From positions 2,232,001 through 2,296,000 of the forward strand of contig NZ_CP134398.1 of the NCBI RefSeq assembly GCF_002968335.2: a stretch of 64,000 nt of DNA, given 5' to 3'. Source of the stretch: Mycobacterium sp. ITM-2016-00316. Its GTDB lineage: Bacteria; Actinomycetota; Actinomycetes; Mycobacteriales; Mycobacteriaceae. The notes under the pieces are model-generated. The model ran no database searches, was not told the origin of the DNA, and saw nothing but the letters and a program-made list of their open reading frames with translations. Positions 1-10,103 of this stretch are shown here, piece by piece. The stretch's first letter is position 1, and each line of letters begins with the position of its first letter. Both the position numbers and the translations under genes were made by a program.

Positions 1-642
<642 letters not shown>

Positions 643-1494
643 ATGGCGGGACGTCCGATTCACACGTTTGAGGTCATCAGCAGCGAACAGCTGGCACCGC
701 ACATGATCCGACTGGTGCTCGGTGGCGTCGGATTCGACACCTTCACCCCCGGCGACTACACCGATTCCTACGTCAAGATCGTCATCGTCGCCCCGGACGT
801 CGACATCGTCTCGCTGCCGCACCCGCTCACCCTGGACAGCTTCAACGTGCTTCCGGAGAACAAGCGCCCCGCCGTGCGCACCTACACCGTGCGATCGGTC
901 GACGACTCACTGCGCCAGATCGCCATCGACTTCGTCGTGCACGGGGAGCAGGGCGTGGCCGGCCCGTGGGCCGCCGCCGCCCAGCCCGGCCAACCGGCCT
1001 ACCTGATGGGGCCCTCCGGCGCGTACGCACCCGACCCTGCCGCGGACTGGCATCTGCTGGCCGGTGACGAGTCCGGTCTCCCGGCGATCAGCGCGGCGCT
1101 GGAAGCGTTGCCGCCCAATGCGATCGGCAAGGCCTTCATCGAGGTCAGCGGACCCGACGACGAGATTGAACTCACCGCGCCCGACGGGGTCGATGTGCAC
1201 TGGATCTACCGTGGCGGACGCGCCGACCTGGTCAGCGAGGACAAGGCCGGGGACAACGCGCCACTGGTCGCCGCAGTCAAGGAGATGTTGTGGCTGCCCG
1301 GCCAGGTCCAGGTGTTCGCCCATGGCGAGGCGCAGGCCGTCATGCATAATCTGCGTCCCTACCTGCGCAAGGAACGCGGGGTGGAGGCGAAGTGGGCGTC
1401 CATCTCGGGGTACTGGCGGCGCGGGCGCACCGAAGAAACTTTCCGGCAATGGAAGGCGGAGCTGGCCAAGGCGGAGGCGGGCCAGCGAGACTGA
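643..1494 (+). CDS. viuB: Siderophore-interacting FAD-binding protein (ViuB/SIP family)
   Basis: This 283-residue cytoplasmic flavoprotein belongs to the siderophore-interacting family, whose members reduce ferric siderophores to release iron. The N-terminal half has the FAD-binding barrel typical of the family (RTYTVR motif near residue 80) and the C-terminal half the NAD(P)H-binding fold ending in the conserved region around [17 protein letters not shown] Shine-Dalgarno sits eight bases before the ATG. The gene order viuB-xerC agrees with M. tuberculosis Rv2895c-Rv2894c, but here a flavin oxidase gene is placed between them, only four bases after the stop codon. No iron box was recognised, so iron control is not shown. 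Confidence 0.85.
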   Translation: MAGRPIHTFEVISSEQLAPHMIRLVLGGVGFDTFTPGDYTDSYVKIVIVAPDVDIVSLPHPLTLDSFNVLPENKRPAVRTYTVRSVDDSLRQIAIDFVVHGEQGVAGPWAAAAQPGQPAYLMGPSGAYAPDPAADWHLLAGDESGLPAISAALEALPPNAIGKAFIEVSGPDDEIELTAPDGVDVHWIYRGGRADLVSEDKAGDNAPLVAAVKEMLWLPGQVQVFAHGEAQAVMHNLRPYLRKERGVEAKWASISGYWRRGRTEETFRQWKAELAKAEAGQRD

Positions 1495-1498
1495 CCCC

Positions 1499-2659
1499 AT
1501 GGCATTCGGCGATTACCAGCTCGAGATCTATCTGCAGGGACTGGCCGGGGTGGTGCCCTCGCTGCCGATGGCCTTCGCCGAATTGGAGGCCAGGGCGCAG
1601 GCGGCGATGTCGCCGTCGGTGTGGTCCTACGTCGCCGGCGGTGCCGGCGATGAACGCACCCAGCGCGTCAATGTCAGCGCCTTCGACCACTGGGGCCTGA
1701 TGCCGCGAATGGGCGTCGGCGCCACCGAACGCGACCTGAGTGTCGACCTCTTCGGGATCGCGCTGCCCTCGCCGGTGTTCATGGCGCCGATCGGGGTCAC
1801 CGGCATCTGTAGCCGCGACGGCCACGGCGATCTGGCCGCGGCCCGCGCCGCCGCACGCACCGGGGTGCCGATGACGGTGTCCACGTTGACCGCCGACCCG
1901 CTGGAGGATGTGGCCGCGGAGTTCGGCGACACCCCGGGGTTTTTCCAGCTCTACACACCCAAGGACCGCGATCTGGCGGCCAGCTTCGTGGCCCGGGCAG
2001 AGGCGGCGGGCTACAAGGCCATCGTGGTGACGCTGGACACCTGGGTGCCCGGCTGGCGGCCCCGCGACCTGAGCACCTCGAACTTCCCGCAGCTGCGCGG
2101 ACACTGCCTGTCCAACTACTTCAGCGACCCGGTCTTCCGGGCGAGCCTGCCGCAGTCGCCGGAGGAGAACCCGCAGGGCGCCATCCTGAAATGGGTGTCC
2201 ACCTTCGGTCAGCCCGTCACCTGGGACGATGTCACCTGGCTGCGGTCGCTGACCCGGCTGCCGCTGCTGGTCAAGGGCGTCTGTCACCCCGATGACGTGC
2301 GCCGCGCCCGCGACACCGGCGTCGACGGCATCTACTGCTCCAACCACGGTGGCCGCCAGGCCAATGGCGGCATCCCGGCCATCGACTGCCTGCCCGATGT
2401 GGTGGCCGCCGCCGACGGGCTGCCGGTGCTGTTCGATTCCGGCATCCGCAGCGGCGCCGATATCGTCAAGGCCCTCGCGCTGGGGGCGACCGCGGTCGGC
2501 GTGGGGCGGCCCTACGTCTACGGCCTGGCGCTCGGCGGCACCGAGGGTGTGGTGCACGTGCTGCGTTCACTGCTGGCCGAGCTCGACCTGACCATGGCCA
2601 TCGACGGCTACCCGGGGCTGGCCGATCTCACCCCGGACACGCTGCGGCGCGTCCAGTAG
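1499..2659 (+). CDS. FMN-dependent alpha-hydroxy acid oxidase, lactate 2-monooxygenase-like
   Basis: This 386-residue protein is an FMN-dependent alpha-hydroxyacid dehydrogenase/oxidase. It resembles M. smegmatis lactate 2-monooxygenase along its length: [14 protein letters not shown] at the start, [11 protein letters not shown] near residue 43, [13 protein letters not shown] in the middle and the active-site SNHGGRQ with the catalytic His at residue 283 (His290 in the M. smegmatis enzyme). Lactate monooxygenase turns L-lactate and O2 into acetate, CO2 and water; related oxidases make pyruvate and H2O2 and the two cannot be told apart here. The ATG lies four bases after the viuB stop, so the two are probably translated together. 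The next gene, xerC, starts 31 bases downstream. Confidence 0.85.
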   Translation: MAFGDYQLEIYLQGLAGVVPSLPMAFAELEARAQAAMSPSVWSYVAGGAGDERTQRVNVSAFDHWGLMPRMGVGATERDLSVDLFGIALPSPVFMAPIGVTGICSRDGHGDLAAARAAARTGVPMTVSTLTADPLEDVAAEFGDTPGFFQLYTPKDRDLAASFVARAEAAGYKAIVVTLDTWVPGWRPRDLSTSNFPQLRGHCLSNYFSDPVFRASLPQSPEENPQGAILKWVSTFGQPVTWDDVTWLRSLTRLPLLVKGVCHPDDVRRARDTGVDGIYCSNHGGRQANGGIPAIDCLPDVVAAADGLPVLFDSGIRSGADIVKALALGATAVGVGRPYVYGLALGGTEGVVHVLRSLLAELDLTMAIDGYPGLADLTPDTLRRVQ

Positions 2660-2690
2660 ACAGCCCGCGGGCATCTGCGACGGTAGGACA

Positions 2691-3593
2691 GTGAGCAAGC
2701 CCAACCTCGAACCCCTGCTGGAGGAGTTCGACGAGTACCTGGCGCTACAACGCGGTCGTTCGGCGCACACGCGCCGCGCCTACCTGGGTGATCTGCGGGC
2801 GTTGTTCGATTTCATCGGCGGCGGTCTGGACACGCTGACCCTGCCCAGGCTGCGGTCCTGGCTCGCCGCCCAGGCCGGTGCCGGGGCGGCGCGCACCACG
2901 CTGGCCCGGCGCACCTCGGCAATCAAGACGTTCACTGCGTGGGCGCTGCACCGCGGCCTGCTGAGCACCGACCCGGCGGCCCGGCTGCAGACCCCGAAGG
3001 CGCACCGCACGTTGCCGTCGGTGCTGCGTCAGGATCAGGCGCTCGACGCCATGGACGCCTTGACTTCGGGTGCGCAACAAGGTGATCCGATGGCCCTGCG
3101 GGACCGGCTGATCGTCGAGCTGTTGTACGCCACCGGTATCCGGGTCAGTGAGCTGTGCGGGCTGGACATCGACGATGTCGACCGCTCGCGCCGGCTGCTG
3201 CGGGTGCTCGGCAAGGGCAACAAGCAGCGCACGGTGCCGTTCGGCGAGCCCGCCGAGGACGCGCTGGCGGCCTGGCTGGACCGCGGCCGCCCGGAGCTGG
3301 TGAAACCGTCGTCCGGCGCGGCGCTGCTGCTGGGCTCGCGCGGTGCCCGCCTCGACCAGCGGCAGGCTCGCACCGTGGTGCACCAGACGATGGCCGCCGT
3401 CGACGGTGCCCCCGACATCGGCCCGCACGGGCTGCGCCACAGCGCCGCGACCCACCTCCTGGAAGGGGGTGCCGATCTGCGCGTCGTCCAGGAACTACTC
3501 GGCCATTCGACGCTGGCCACCACCCAGCTCTACACCCACGTCACGGTCGCGCGGCTGCGTGCGGTCCACGATCAGGCCCATCCACGGGCTTGA
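2691..3593 (+). CDS. xerC: Tyrosine recombinase XerC
   Basis: This 300-residue site-specific recombinase acts with XerD at the chromosomal dif site to resolve dimers. The N-terminal SAM-like DNA-binding domain covers about residues 1-95 and the catalytic domain the rest. All catalytic residues are present: Arg151, Lys175, His246, Arg249, His272 and the nucleophile Tyr281. The length and the gene position before rpsB match mycobacterial XerC, so it is a housekeeping enzyme and not an integrase of a mobile element. The GTG at 2691 gives the usual N-terminus. The 3' end overlaps the convergent M23 gene by 53 bases. Confidence 0.92.
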   Translation: MSKPNLEPLLEEFDEYLALQRGRSAHTRRAYLGDLRALFDFIGGGLDTLTLPRLRSWLAAQAGAGAARTTLARRTSAIKTFTAWALHRGLLSTDPAARLQTPKAHRTLPSVLRQDQALDAMDALTSGAQQGDPMALRDRLIVELLYATGIRVSELCGLDIDDVDRSRRLLRVLGKGNKQRTVPFGEPAEDALAAWLDRGRPELVKPSSGAALLLGSRGARLDQRQARTVVHQTMAAVDGAPDIGPHGLRHSAATHLLEGGADLRVVQELLGHSTLATTQLYTHVTVARLRAVHDQAHPRA

Positions 3594-4071
3594 GCACGAT
3601 CGGCGTCGACGCCAGCAGTCCCAGCGGGTCCACATAGTCCGCGCGCGAGGCCGGCCCCCACATCGCACCCCAGTGCAGGCAGGCCCGCATCGGGCAGCCC
3701 GCGTGCCCGTCCAGCAGCACACCGAGCGCGGCGCCGGCCGCCACCCGCTGCCCGGTCCGCACGGCCGGGCGCACCGGTTCGTAGCTGGTGCGCAACCCAC
3801 CCGGATGCTGTACCGACACCAGTGGCCGGCCCGCCAGCTCACCGGCGAACACCACCGTGCCGCCGGCGGCCGCAAACACGGTCTGACCTGCGCTTGCGGC
3901 CAGATCTACGCCGCGATGCCCGCGCGTCCAGTTCGGCGACGGTGCGTCGAACCCGCGCGTCACCATCGCGGTGGGCCGCAACGGCCACTGCAGCCGGCCC
4001 GCCTCCGCCGTCGCGGTGGCGGTGGCAAGGGCGGCCAATGCCACCACGAAGAGCAACGCCAGAACCCTCAT
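3541..4071 (-). CDS. Secreted M23-family (LytM-like) peptidase-fold protein
   Basis: This 176-residue exported protein has a cleavable signal peptide (residues 1-24, hydrophobic, ending ATAEA) and one M23 domain. The first zinc motif HxxxD is present (His52, Asp56). The second motif, normally HxH, reads CLHWG: the zinc-binding His133 is kept but the preceding catalytic His is Cys131. I believe many small actinobacterial M23 proteins share this change, so it may be a weak or inactive peptidase, or a binding protein that regulates cell wall hydrolysis. Its position next to xerC and rpsB corresponds to M. tuberculosis Rv2891. It is convergent with xerC, overlapping by 53 bases. Confidence 0.8.
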   Translation of the reverse strand: MRVLALLFVVALAALATATATAEAGRLQWPLRPTAMVTRGFDAPSPNWTRGHRGVDLAASAGQTVFAAAGGTVVFAGELAGRPLVSVQHPGGLRTSYEPVRPAVRTGQRVAAGAALGVLLDGHAGCPMRACLHWGAMWGPASRADYVDPLGLLASTPIVLKPVDGPDRGPHAAARP

Positions 4072-4159
4072 CAGCCCAGTTCAGCGCCTCAATCCAGGCC
4101 AGGGAAGCCCCGTCCGGGCACACTGTGGACGAACCGGCGGTTGTGCATTACTCGCGTGG

Positions 4160-4374
4160 TCAAAGCACAGGTTCCCACGGTGTAAACTTCTTCCCGCAGC
4201 TCACATCCGTGGGCTGACTTCGCGCGTCTGCACCGCAACCCGCATCTCAGGTTGCAACCAGCATGCCGGGCGGTCCTGAACCGGGAAACCGAGTCAGGTC
4301 CGGCAGCCGCAGTCGCCAGGGTCCGGATTCAGCCGATTCCGGACGTCAACCGACAACGAAAGCAAGGCACAGCC
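4160..4374 (+). promoter_or_regulatory. Probable rpsB promoter and long leader
   Basis: A -10-like TAAACT (4183-4188) directly preceded by TG, with a weak TCAAAG -35 candidate 17 bases upstream (4160-4165), would start a leader of about 180 bases before rpsB. Ribosomal protein operons often have control in such leaders. I did not recognise a known leader motif. The remaining part of this 303-base gap (4072-4159) shows no gene. Confidence 0.35.
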
Positions 4375-5202
4375 ATGGCTGTTGTAACCATGAAGCAGCT
4401 GCTCGACAGCGGCGCTCACTTCGGGCATCAGACCCGACGCTGGAATCCCAAGATGAAGCGGTTCATCTTCACCGACCGCAACGGCATCTACATCATCGAT
4501 CTGCAGCAGACGCTGACCTACATCGACTCGGCCTACGAGTTCGTGAAAGAGACAGTCGCTCACGGCGGATCGGTCATGTTCGTCGGCACCAAGAAGCAGG
4601 CTCAGGAATCCATCGCCGAAGAGGCGACCCGGGTCGGTATGCCCTACGTCAACCAGCGCTGGCTGGGCGGCATGCTCACCAACTTCTCCACCGTGCACAA
4701 GCGCCTTCAGCGGATGAAGGAACTTGAGGCCATGGAGCAGACCGGTGGCTTCGAGGGTCGCACCAAGAAGGAAATCCTCATGCTCACGCGTGAGAAGAAC
4801 AAGCTCGAGCGCAGCCTCGGCGGTATCCGGGACATGGTCAAGGTTCCGTCGGCCATCTGGGTCGTCGACACCAACAAGGAGCACCTGGCGGTTGCCGAGG
4901 CTCGCAAGCTGAACATCCCGGTCATCGCGATTCTGGACACCAACTGCGATCCCGACCTGGTCGACTACCCGATCCCGGGTAACGACGACGCGATCCGCTC
5001 GGCCGCCCTGCTGACCAAGGTGATCGCCTCCGCGGTCGCCGAGGGCCTGCAGGCCCGTTCCGGTGCCGGCAAGACCGAGGCCGGCCAGGAAGGCGCCGTC
5101 GAGCCGCTCGCCGAGTGGGAGCAGGAGTTGTTGGCGGGAGCCACGACCAGCCCCGCCGCCGACAGCACTGCTGCCGCCGAGCCCACCACCGACGCTTCTT
5201 AA
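4375..5202 (+). CDS. rpsB: 30S ribosomal protein S2
   Basis: This 275-residue small-subunit ribosomal protein has the S2 signature segments ([18 protein letters not shown] near the N-terminus, the WLGGMLTNF motif, and DTNCDP near residue 190). The C-terminal 40 residues are an Ala/Pro/Thr-rich tail often seen in actinobacteria. The ATG at 4375 is chosen because the family begins [10 protein letters not shown]; upstream in-frame codons belong to the leader. tsf follows after 20 bases, the classic rpsB-tsf operon. Confidence 0.97.
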   Translation: MAVVTMKQLLDSGAHFGHQTRRWNPKMKRFIFTDRNGIYIIDLQQTLTYIDSAYEFVKETVAHGGSVMFVGTKKQAQESIAEEATRVGMPYVNQRWLGGMLTNFSTVHKRLQRMKELEAMEQTGGFEGRTKKEILMLTREKNKLERSLGGIRDMVKVPSAIWVVDTNKEHLAVAEARKLNIPVIAILDTNCDPDLVDYPIPGNDDAIRSAALLTKVIASAVAEGLQARSGAGKTEAGQEGAVEPLAEWEQELLAGATTSPAADSTAAAEPTTDAS

Positions 5203-5222
5203 TCTCGTAGGAGAAAGCTGTT

Positions 5223-6050
5223 ATGGCGAACTACACCGCTGCCGACGTCAAGCGACTGCGGGAGCTGACCGGCGCAGGAATGATGGACTGCAAGAACGCG
5301 CTGGCCGAGAGTGACGGCGATTACGACAAGGCCGTCGAGGTGCTGCGTATCAAGGGTGCCAAGGATGTCGGCAAGCGCGCCGAGCGCGCGACCGCCGAGG
5401 GCCTGGTGGCAGCCAAGGACGGCGCACTGATCGAGCTGAACTCGGAGACCGACTTCGTCGCGAAGAACGCCGAGTTCCAGGCGTTGGCCGAGCAGGTCGT
5501 CACCGCCGCCGCAGCCGCCAAGGCTGCCGACGTCGACGCCCTCAAGGCCGCCAAGATCGGCGACACTACCGTCGAGCAGGCGATCGCGGATCTGTCGGCC
5601 AAGATCGGCGAGAAGCTCGAACTGCGCCGCGCGGCGTACTTCGACGGTCAGGTCGAGACCTACCTGCACAAGCGCGCCGCCGACCTGCCGCCCGCGGTGG
5701 GCGTGCTGGTCGAGTTCGAGGCCGGTGACTCCGAAAAGGGTGAAGCAGCCGCTCACGCGGTCGCACTGCAGATCGCCGCGCTGAAGGCCAAGTACCTCAC
5801 CCGCGAGGACGTGCCTGCGGACATCGTCGCCAACGAGCGTCGTATCGCCGAGGAGACCGCCAAGGAGGAGGGCAAGCCGGAGCAGGCTCTGCCCAAGATC
5901 GTGGAGGGTCGCGTCACCGGCTACTACAAGGACGTCGTGCTGCTCGATCAGCCGTCGGTGTCGGACAACAAGAAGTCCGTCAAGGCGCTGCTCGACGAGG
6001 CCGGCGTGACCGTGACCCGGTTCGTCCGGTTCGAGGTCGGTCAGGCCTAG
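5223..6050 (+). CDS. tsf: Elongation factor Ts
   Basis: This 275-residue guanine nucleotide exchange factor recycles EF-Tu-GDP to EF-Tu-GTP. The N-terminal UBA-like module ([20 protein letters not shown]) and the TDFVAKN motif that contacts EF-Tu are intact. It starts 20 bases after rpsB with an AGGAGAAAG ribosome site and is followed at once by a strong hairpin terminator, which closes the operon. Confidence 0.97.
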   Translation: MANYTAADVKRLRELTGAGMMDCKNALAESDGDYDKAVEVLRIKGAKDVGKRAERATAEGLVAAKDGALIELNSETDFVAKNAEFQALAEQVVTAAAAAKAADVDALKAAKIGDTTVEQAIADLSAKIGEKLELRRAAYFDGQVETYLHKRAADLPPAVGVLVEFEAGDSEKGEAAAHAVALQIAALKAKYLTREDVPADIVANERRIAEETAKEEGKPEQALPKIVEGRVTGYYKDVVLLDQPSVSDNKKSVKALLDEAGVTVTRFVRFEVGQA

Positions 6051-6061
6051 TAAGACCCCAG

Positions 6062-6097
6062 CAGAACCCCGCGTCATCTCGGTGACGCGGGGTTCTG
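6062..6097 (+). terminator. Intrinsic terminator of rpsB-tsf
   Basis: A perfect 15-bp stem (6062-6076 with 6083-6097) encloses a six-base loop, 11 bases after the tsf stop codon. It is followed by TGCTTTTG, a short T-rich tract. This is a clear factor-independent terminator. Confidence 0.9.
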
Positions 6098-6141
6098 TGC
6101 TTTTGCGCAACGTTCTGGTACGTGCTGGTACCGTCGGCGCC

Positions 6142-7536
6142 ATGGCACGCATCCACGCATTCGGCGATGACGCTCTCGGTGATCTGGACGCGGTCGGGCT
6201 GGCCGCCGCGCTGCGCAGCGGCGCGGTATCGCGCGCCGAGGTGATCGAGGCCGCGATCGCCCGCGCCGAGGCCGTCGATCCCGCACTGAACGGAATGGCC
6301 CACCGGGCGTTCGACACCGCCCGCGGTGCCCGCCCGCACGGCGGCTTCTTCTCCGGCGTGCCCACCTTCGTCAAGGACAACGCCGATGTCGCCGGCATGC
6401 CCACCATGGACGGCACCGACGCCTGGACGCCGCGGCCCGCCCCGGCCGACGGGGATTTCGCACGCACCTACCTGGGCACCGGTCTGGTGGCGCTGGGCAA
6501 GACCCAGCTCTCCGAGTTCGGCTTCAGTGCCGCCGCCGAGCATCCCCGCCTCGGTGCGGTGCGCAACCCGTGGAACACCGAACACACCGCCGGCGCATCA
6601 TCGTCGGGCTCGGGCGCCTTCGTGGCCGCTGGTGTGGTCCCCATCGCGCACGCCAACGACGGCGGTGGCTCCATCCGGATTCCGGCGGCCTGCAATGGCC
6701 TTGTCGGACTGAAACCCTCGCGCGGCAGGCTGCCGCTGGACAAGCAGATGCGTCAGATGCCGCTGCGCATCGTCGCCAACGGCGTCCTCACCCGGTCGGT
6801 GCGCGACACCGCGGCCTTTTATCGGGAGGCCGAACTGCTGTGGCGCAACCCGAAGATGCCTGCCATCGGCGACGTGACCGGGCCCGGTGACCGTCCGCTG
6901 ACGATTGCCTTCACCACGGAATCGATTGCCCGCGAAGCCAGTCCGGAGATCCGCGAAGCGACCTTGAAGACTGCCGCTCTGCTGGAGGGGCTCGGGCACC
7001 GGGTCACCCAGATCGCCAACCCGATTCCGCAGGCCTTCATCAACGACTTCCTGCTGTACTGGTCGCTGCTGGCGTTCGCCCTGGTGCGTGGCGGAAAGAA
7101 GACGTTCGGGTCCAGCTTCGACCGTGACAAACTGGACAACCTCACCCTCGGGCTGGAACAACTGGCGGCCCGCAATCTGCACCGGATGCCGCTGACCATC
7201 GCACGGCTGTCCCGGACGCGCAGGATCACCGCACGACTGGGTGCTCAGTACGACGTGCTGCTCACCCCGACCCTGGCCGAGGTGACTCCGCCGGTGGGGC
7301 ATCTGGACCCGACCGCGGACTATCAGCAGATCATCGACCGGCTCACCGATTGGGTGGCGTTCACCCCGCTGGCCAACATCACCGGAGACCCCGCGATCTC
7401 GCTGCCGCTGGGCCGATCCGCGACCGGGCTGCCGATCGGGATGATGTTCGGCGCGACCACCGGCCAGGAACGCCGCCTGCTGCAATTGGCCTTTCAGCTC
7501 GAAGAAGCCAGCCCGTTTGCGCGCATCCAGGACTGA
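6142..7536 (+). CDS. amiC: Amidase signature family hydrolase
   Basis: This 464-residue enzyme belongs to the amidase signature family, which hydrolyses carboxamides. The Ser-cisSer-Lys triad is present as Lys78, Ser153 and Ser177. The spacing (75 and 24 residues) is the same as in fatty acid amide hydrolase. The Gly/Ser-rich signature runs from about residue 150 to 180. Its place after tsf corresponds to M. tuberculosis Rv2888c (amiC). The ATG at 6142 is used because an upstream in-frame start would fall inside the tsf terminator. The substrate cannot be read from the sequence. Confidence 0.87.
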   Translation: MARIHAFGDDALGDLDAVGLAAALRSGAVSRAEVIEAAIARAEAVDPALNGMAHRAFDTARGARPHGGFFSGVPTFVKDNADVAGMPTMDGTDAWTPRPAPADGDFARTYLGTGLVALGKTQLSEFGFSAAAEHPRLGAVRNPWNTEHTAGASSSGSGAFVAAGVVPIAHANDGGGSIRIPAACNGLVGLKPSRGRLPLDKQMRQMPLRIVANGVLTRSVRDTAAFYREAELLWRNPKMPAIGDVTGPGDRPLTIAFTTESIAREASPEIREATLKTAALLEGLGHRVTQIANPIPQAFINDFLLYWSLLAFALVRGGKKTFGSSFDRDKLDNLTLGLEQLAARNLHRMPLTIARLSRTRRITARLGAQYDVLLTPTLAEVTPPVGHLDPTADYQQIIDRLTDWVAFTPLANITGDPAISLPLGRSATGLPIGMMFGATTGQERRLLQLAFQLEEASPFARIQD

Positions 7537-7654
7537 TCGGCGACGAAATCCGTTGCGCGGGGGTCACCTTGTTGTAATCGCACGAGGAATCGCGTAACTC
7601 CGCCGATACCGCGAATCGCGCTCGACGAAACACGGCGCGCCCACCATCATCCTC

Positions 7655-8818
7655 GTGGAGCCCCTCGCACCCACAATCGTTCGGTCACCGGAGATCGCCC
7701 GCACGTCGGGAAACACCTTCGGGTGCCTTGTCCGATTCGCGGTCGCGAACATCCGGCGGCGTCCTGAACGCTTTGTGCTAGCCGTCCTCGGCATCGCCCT
7801 GGCGATCGCCTGTGTCACCGTCGTGCGCACCATCTCGGCGAGTTTCGCCATCACCGGCGAAGATTCGGTCACCGACGTGCTCGGCGACGCCCAGCTGTGG
7901 GTGGTGCCTGCCGGCGGCGTGCACTATGACCCCGACGCTCAGGCGCTGGTCGCCGACGGGTCCGCGCCCACCTTCGCCGCGCCCCAGGGCTGGGCCACGA
8001 CACGGATACTGTCGGGCACCACCACCCTCGACGGCACCACCGTGTCCCTGCGCGGCGCCGACGGGATCCCCGGCGGGCAGGCCGTCGTCGGCGCGGGCAT
8101 CGCCGATCGGCTCGGCATCGCACCGGGGGCGACCCTCGACATCGGTGGGCAGCCCCTGCTAGCCGAGATCGCGGGTAGTGGCCAATCCATCACCGTGTCA
8201 ACAGATCTGGCCCGAACGGTCATCGGCGAGAACGGGTGGTGGACGGTCGGCGCACCCGCCGGGCAGGAACACCGGCGCGACCTCGCGAGCGAGTTCGGGA
8301 CCGCCACCGGTCTGCCCGCCACGGCGGACCCGTCCGTGCAGCCCGACGCCACCGGCCCCGGACTGATCTACGACACGGTGGGGGGATCTGGGCCGCTGAC
8401 CTTCGAGCAGAAGTTCTCGGCGCTGTTCTCCGGCAAGGTCACCAGCTCCACCCTCGGGGTGATCTCGACCATCGGCCTGATCCTGGGTTTCGTCATCGCG
8501 GTGTCCTCGTTCCTGGCGGCGGTGGCCGAACGCAAACGCGAGTTCGGCATCATGAGCAGCATCGGACTGGCCGACGAGGTGCTGTACTTCTTCCTCGTCG
8601 AATCCGGTATCACCTTCCTGGTCGCCTATCTCGTCGGCGTGCTGGGTGCGGGAGTGGCTGTTGCCCTGGTGATCCCGCAGATCGCGACGCTCACCGCATG
8701 GGGGCAGGCCGCGGGGATGGTTGCGGCGTTCATCCCCGCGATGGCGATTGTCGGCGCGTTGGTCCCCGTGCACCGGTTGCTGCAGCAGCGGCCCGTCGAC
8801 CTGCTGGGGGGCCGGTAG
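7655..8818 (+). CDS. ABC transporter permease, FtsX/MacB family
   Basis: This 387-residue membrane protein has the FtsX-like layout: a cytoplasmic N-terminus of about 35 residues, one transmembrane helix (about 38-56), a large extracytoplasmic domain (about 60-260) and three C-terminal helices (about 262-290, 305-335 and 345-370). Proteins of this type do not usually import solutes; with a MacB/LolD-type ATPase they transmit force across the membrane to move lipids, peptides or lipoproteins, or to signal. It opens a five-gene operon with a second permease (one-base stop/start overlap), the ATPase, an APC permease and a copper amine oxidase. The start is a GTG at 7655 with a poor ribosome site, so it could be misplaced by a few codons. 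Confidence 0.82.
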   Translation: MEPLAPTIVRSPEIARTSGNTFGCLVRFAVANIRRRPERFVLAVLGIALAIACVTVVRTISASFAITGEDSVTDVLGDAQLWVVPAGGVHYDPDAQALVADGSAPTFAAPQGWATTRILSGTTTLDGTTVSLRGADGIPGGQAVVGAGIADRLGIAPGATLDIGGQPLLAEIAGSGQSITVSTDLARTVIGENGWWTVGAPAGQEHRRDLASEFGTATGLPATADPSVQPDATGPGLIYDTVGGSGPLTFEQKFSALFSGKVTSSTLGVISTIGLILGFVIAVSSFLAAVAERKREFGIMSSIGLADEVLYFFLVESGITFLVAYLVGVLGAGVAVALVIPQIATLTAWGQAAGMVAAFIPAMAIVGALVPVHRLLQQRPVDLLGGR

Positions 8819-9381
8819 TGAAGTACGGACTCAGCTACGGCTGGCTGTCGGCGCGGCGCCGACTGCGCGAGATGATCCTGCCCGCCGTCACCACCGCGAC
8901 GGGAGCCTTCCTGGTGGTCATCGTGTTCGGGATGTCCGACGGTATCGGTGCACAGTCCGCCGCACTCGGTAACGCCGATGAGATCGGTGCGGCGGTGGTG
9001 CTCATTGCCGTGACGGTCCTGCTGGTCGGTGTCGTCGAGGTGGCGGTGGCCACCACCCGCACCGTGGCCAACCGCACCCGTGAGCTCGGAGTCCTTGGCG
9101 CCAACGGCATCCCACGATTGCCGGTGGTGGCGGCCCTGCTCGTGGAGCCGGTCATCGCCGCGGTGGTGGGTGCCGTGGGTGGGGCGGGGCTGGCCGTACT
9201 CACCGGCATCGCCCTCGACGTCACCGGCCTCGCACCCGCCGGAGTCGACCTCGGCGGATTGGCCCTCGGGGCGGCCATCGCGGTCGTGGTCAGCATCGTC
9301 GCGGCCGTCGCGACCAGCATCGTCCCCACCTGGAATGCCGCTTCGCGGCCACCGATCCGATCCCTGAGCAGTGGAGGCTGA
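8818..9381 (+). CDS. Reduced FtsX-type permease without extracytoplasmic domain
   Basis: This 187-residue protein has four predicted membrane helices in the FtsX order, but the large extracytoplasmic domain between helices 1 and 2 is missing: helix 1 (about 18-38) is followed almost directly by helix 2 (about 52-75). The cytoplasmic loop RTRELGVLGANG after helix 2 resembles the coupling segment that touches the ATPase in FtsX permeases, so it probably forms a heterodimer with the full-size permease encoded before it. The GTG start overlaps the upstream stop codon by one base (TAGTG), and the ATPase gene follows after two bases. Confidence 0.75.
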   Translation: MKYGLSYGWLSARRRLREMILPAVTTATGAFLVVIVFGMSDGIGAQSAALGNADEIGAAVVLIAVTVLLVGVVEVAVATTRTVANRTRELGVLGANGIPRLPVVAALLVEPVIAAVVGAVGGAGLAVLTGIALDVTGLAPAGVDLGGLALGAAIAVVVSIVAAVATSIVPTWNAASRPPIRSLSSGG

Positions 9382-9383
9382 CC

Positions 9384-10103
9384 ATGACCGCCATCGAGGA
9401 GACTCCCGTCAAGGTTGCCGCATCGGCGACACCGGCTCCCGTCGTCGACATCTCCGACGTCTGGAAGCTGCACAAGCTCGGCGATGAGGTGGTCAAGGCC
9501 CTCATCGCCGTTGAACTCCGGGTCATGCCGGGCGAATTCGTCTGCCTGATGGGGCCCAGCGGCAGCGGCAAGTCCACCCTGCTGAACATCATGGGCGGGC
9601 TTGACCGGCCGACCAAGGGCTCGGTGGCGGTGGCCGGCCAGGACACCGCACAGCTCAGCGAGAGCCAGTTCGCCGCGCTGCGGCACGACACCATCGGCTT
9701 CATCTTTCAGAGCTACAACCTGATCCCGTTCCTGTCGGCCGTCGAAAACGTGGAACTGCCACTGATGTTCGAGCCCTACGACCGCAAGGCGCTGCGCAGG
9801 CGCGCCACCGAACTGCTGGAGATCGTCGGCCTGGGCCATCGGGTGCACCACCAGCCGACGAAGATGTCCGGCGGCGAACAGCAGCGCACCGCCATCGCGC
9901 GGTCGCTGATCAGCAACCCCACGCTTGTGTTGGCCGACGAACCCACGGCCAACCTGGACCACCGTACGGGGGAGACGGTGGTGCGCATGCTGCGCGACCT
10001 GTGCTCGACGCTCGGTGTCACCGTCGTCGCCAGCACCCATGACCCCACGGTGGCCGACGAAGCGAGCCGTGTCGTTCGAATGAAGGACGGACAGATCGTA
10101 TGA
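9384..10103 (+). CDS. ABC transporter ATP-binding protein (MacB/LolD type)
   Basis: This 239-residue ATPase has a complete nucleotide-binding domain: Walker A GPSGSGKST (57-65), Q-loop in FQSYNLIP, signature SGGEQQR, Walker B with LADEPTANLD and the switch His in STHD. The MacB/LolD subtype is shown by the SGSGKSTLLNIMGGLD start and the LADEPTANLD run. It would power the two FtsX-like permeases encoded just upstream. The next gene, an APC permease, begins within its stop codon (ATGA overlap). Confidence 0.9.
   Translation: MTAIEETPVKVAASATPAPVVDISDVWKLHKLGDEVVKALIAVELRVMPGEFVCLMGPSGSGKSTLLNIMGGLDRPTKGSVAVAGQDTAQLSESQFAALRHDTIGFIFQSYNLIPFLSAVENVELPLMFEPYDRKALRRRATELLEIVGLGHRVHHQPTKMSGGEQQRTAIARSLISNPTLVLADEPTANLDHRTGETVVRMLRDLCSTLGVTVVASTHDPTVADEASRVVRMKDGQIV

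Noticed and set aside
2691..3593. xerC as integrase of a genomic island
   Set aside because: Length, motifs and the neighbours viuB and rpsB are those of the housekeeping XerC of mycobacteria. No att-like repeats were seen.
5199..6467. Open frame of 422 codons antisense to tsf and the start of the amidase
   Set aside because: It runs through a strong terminator and two genes of known family.
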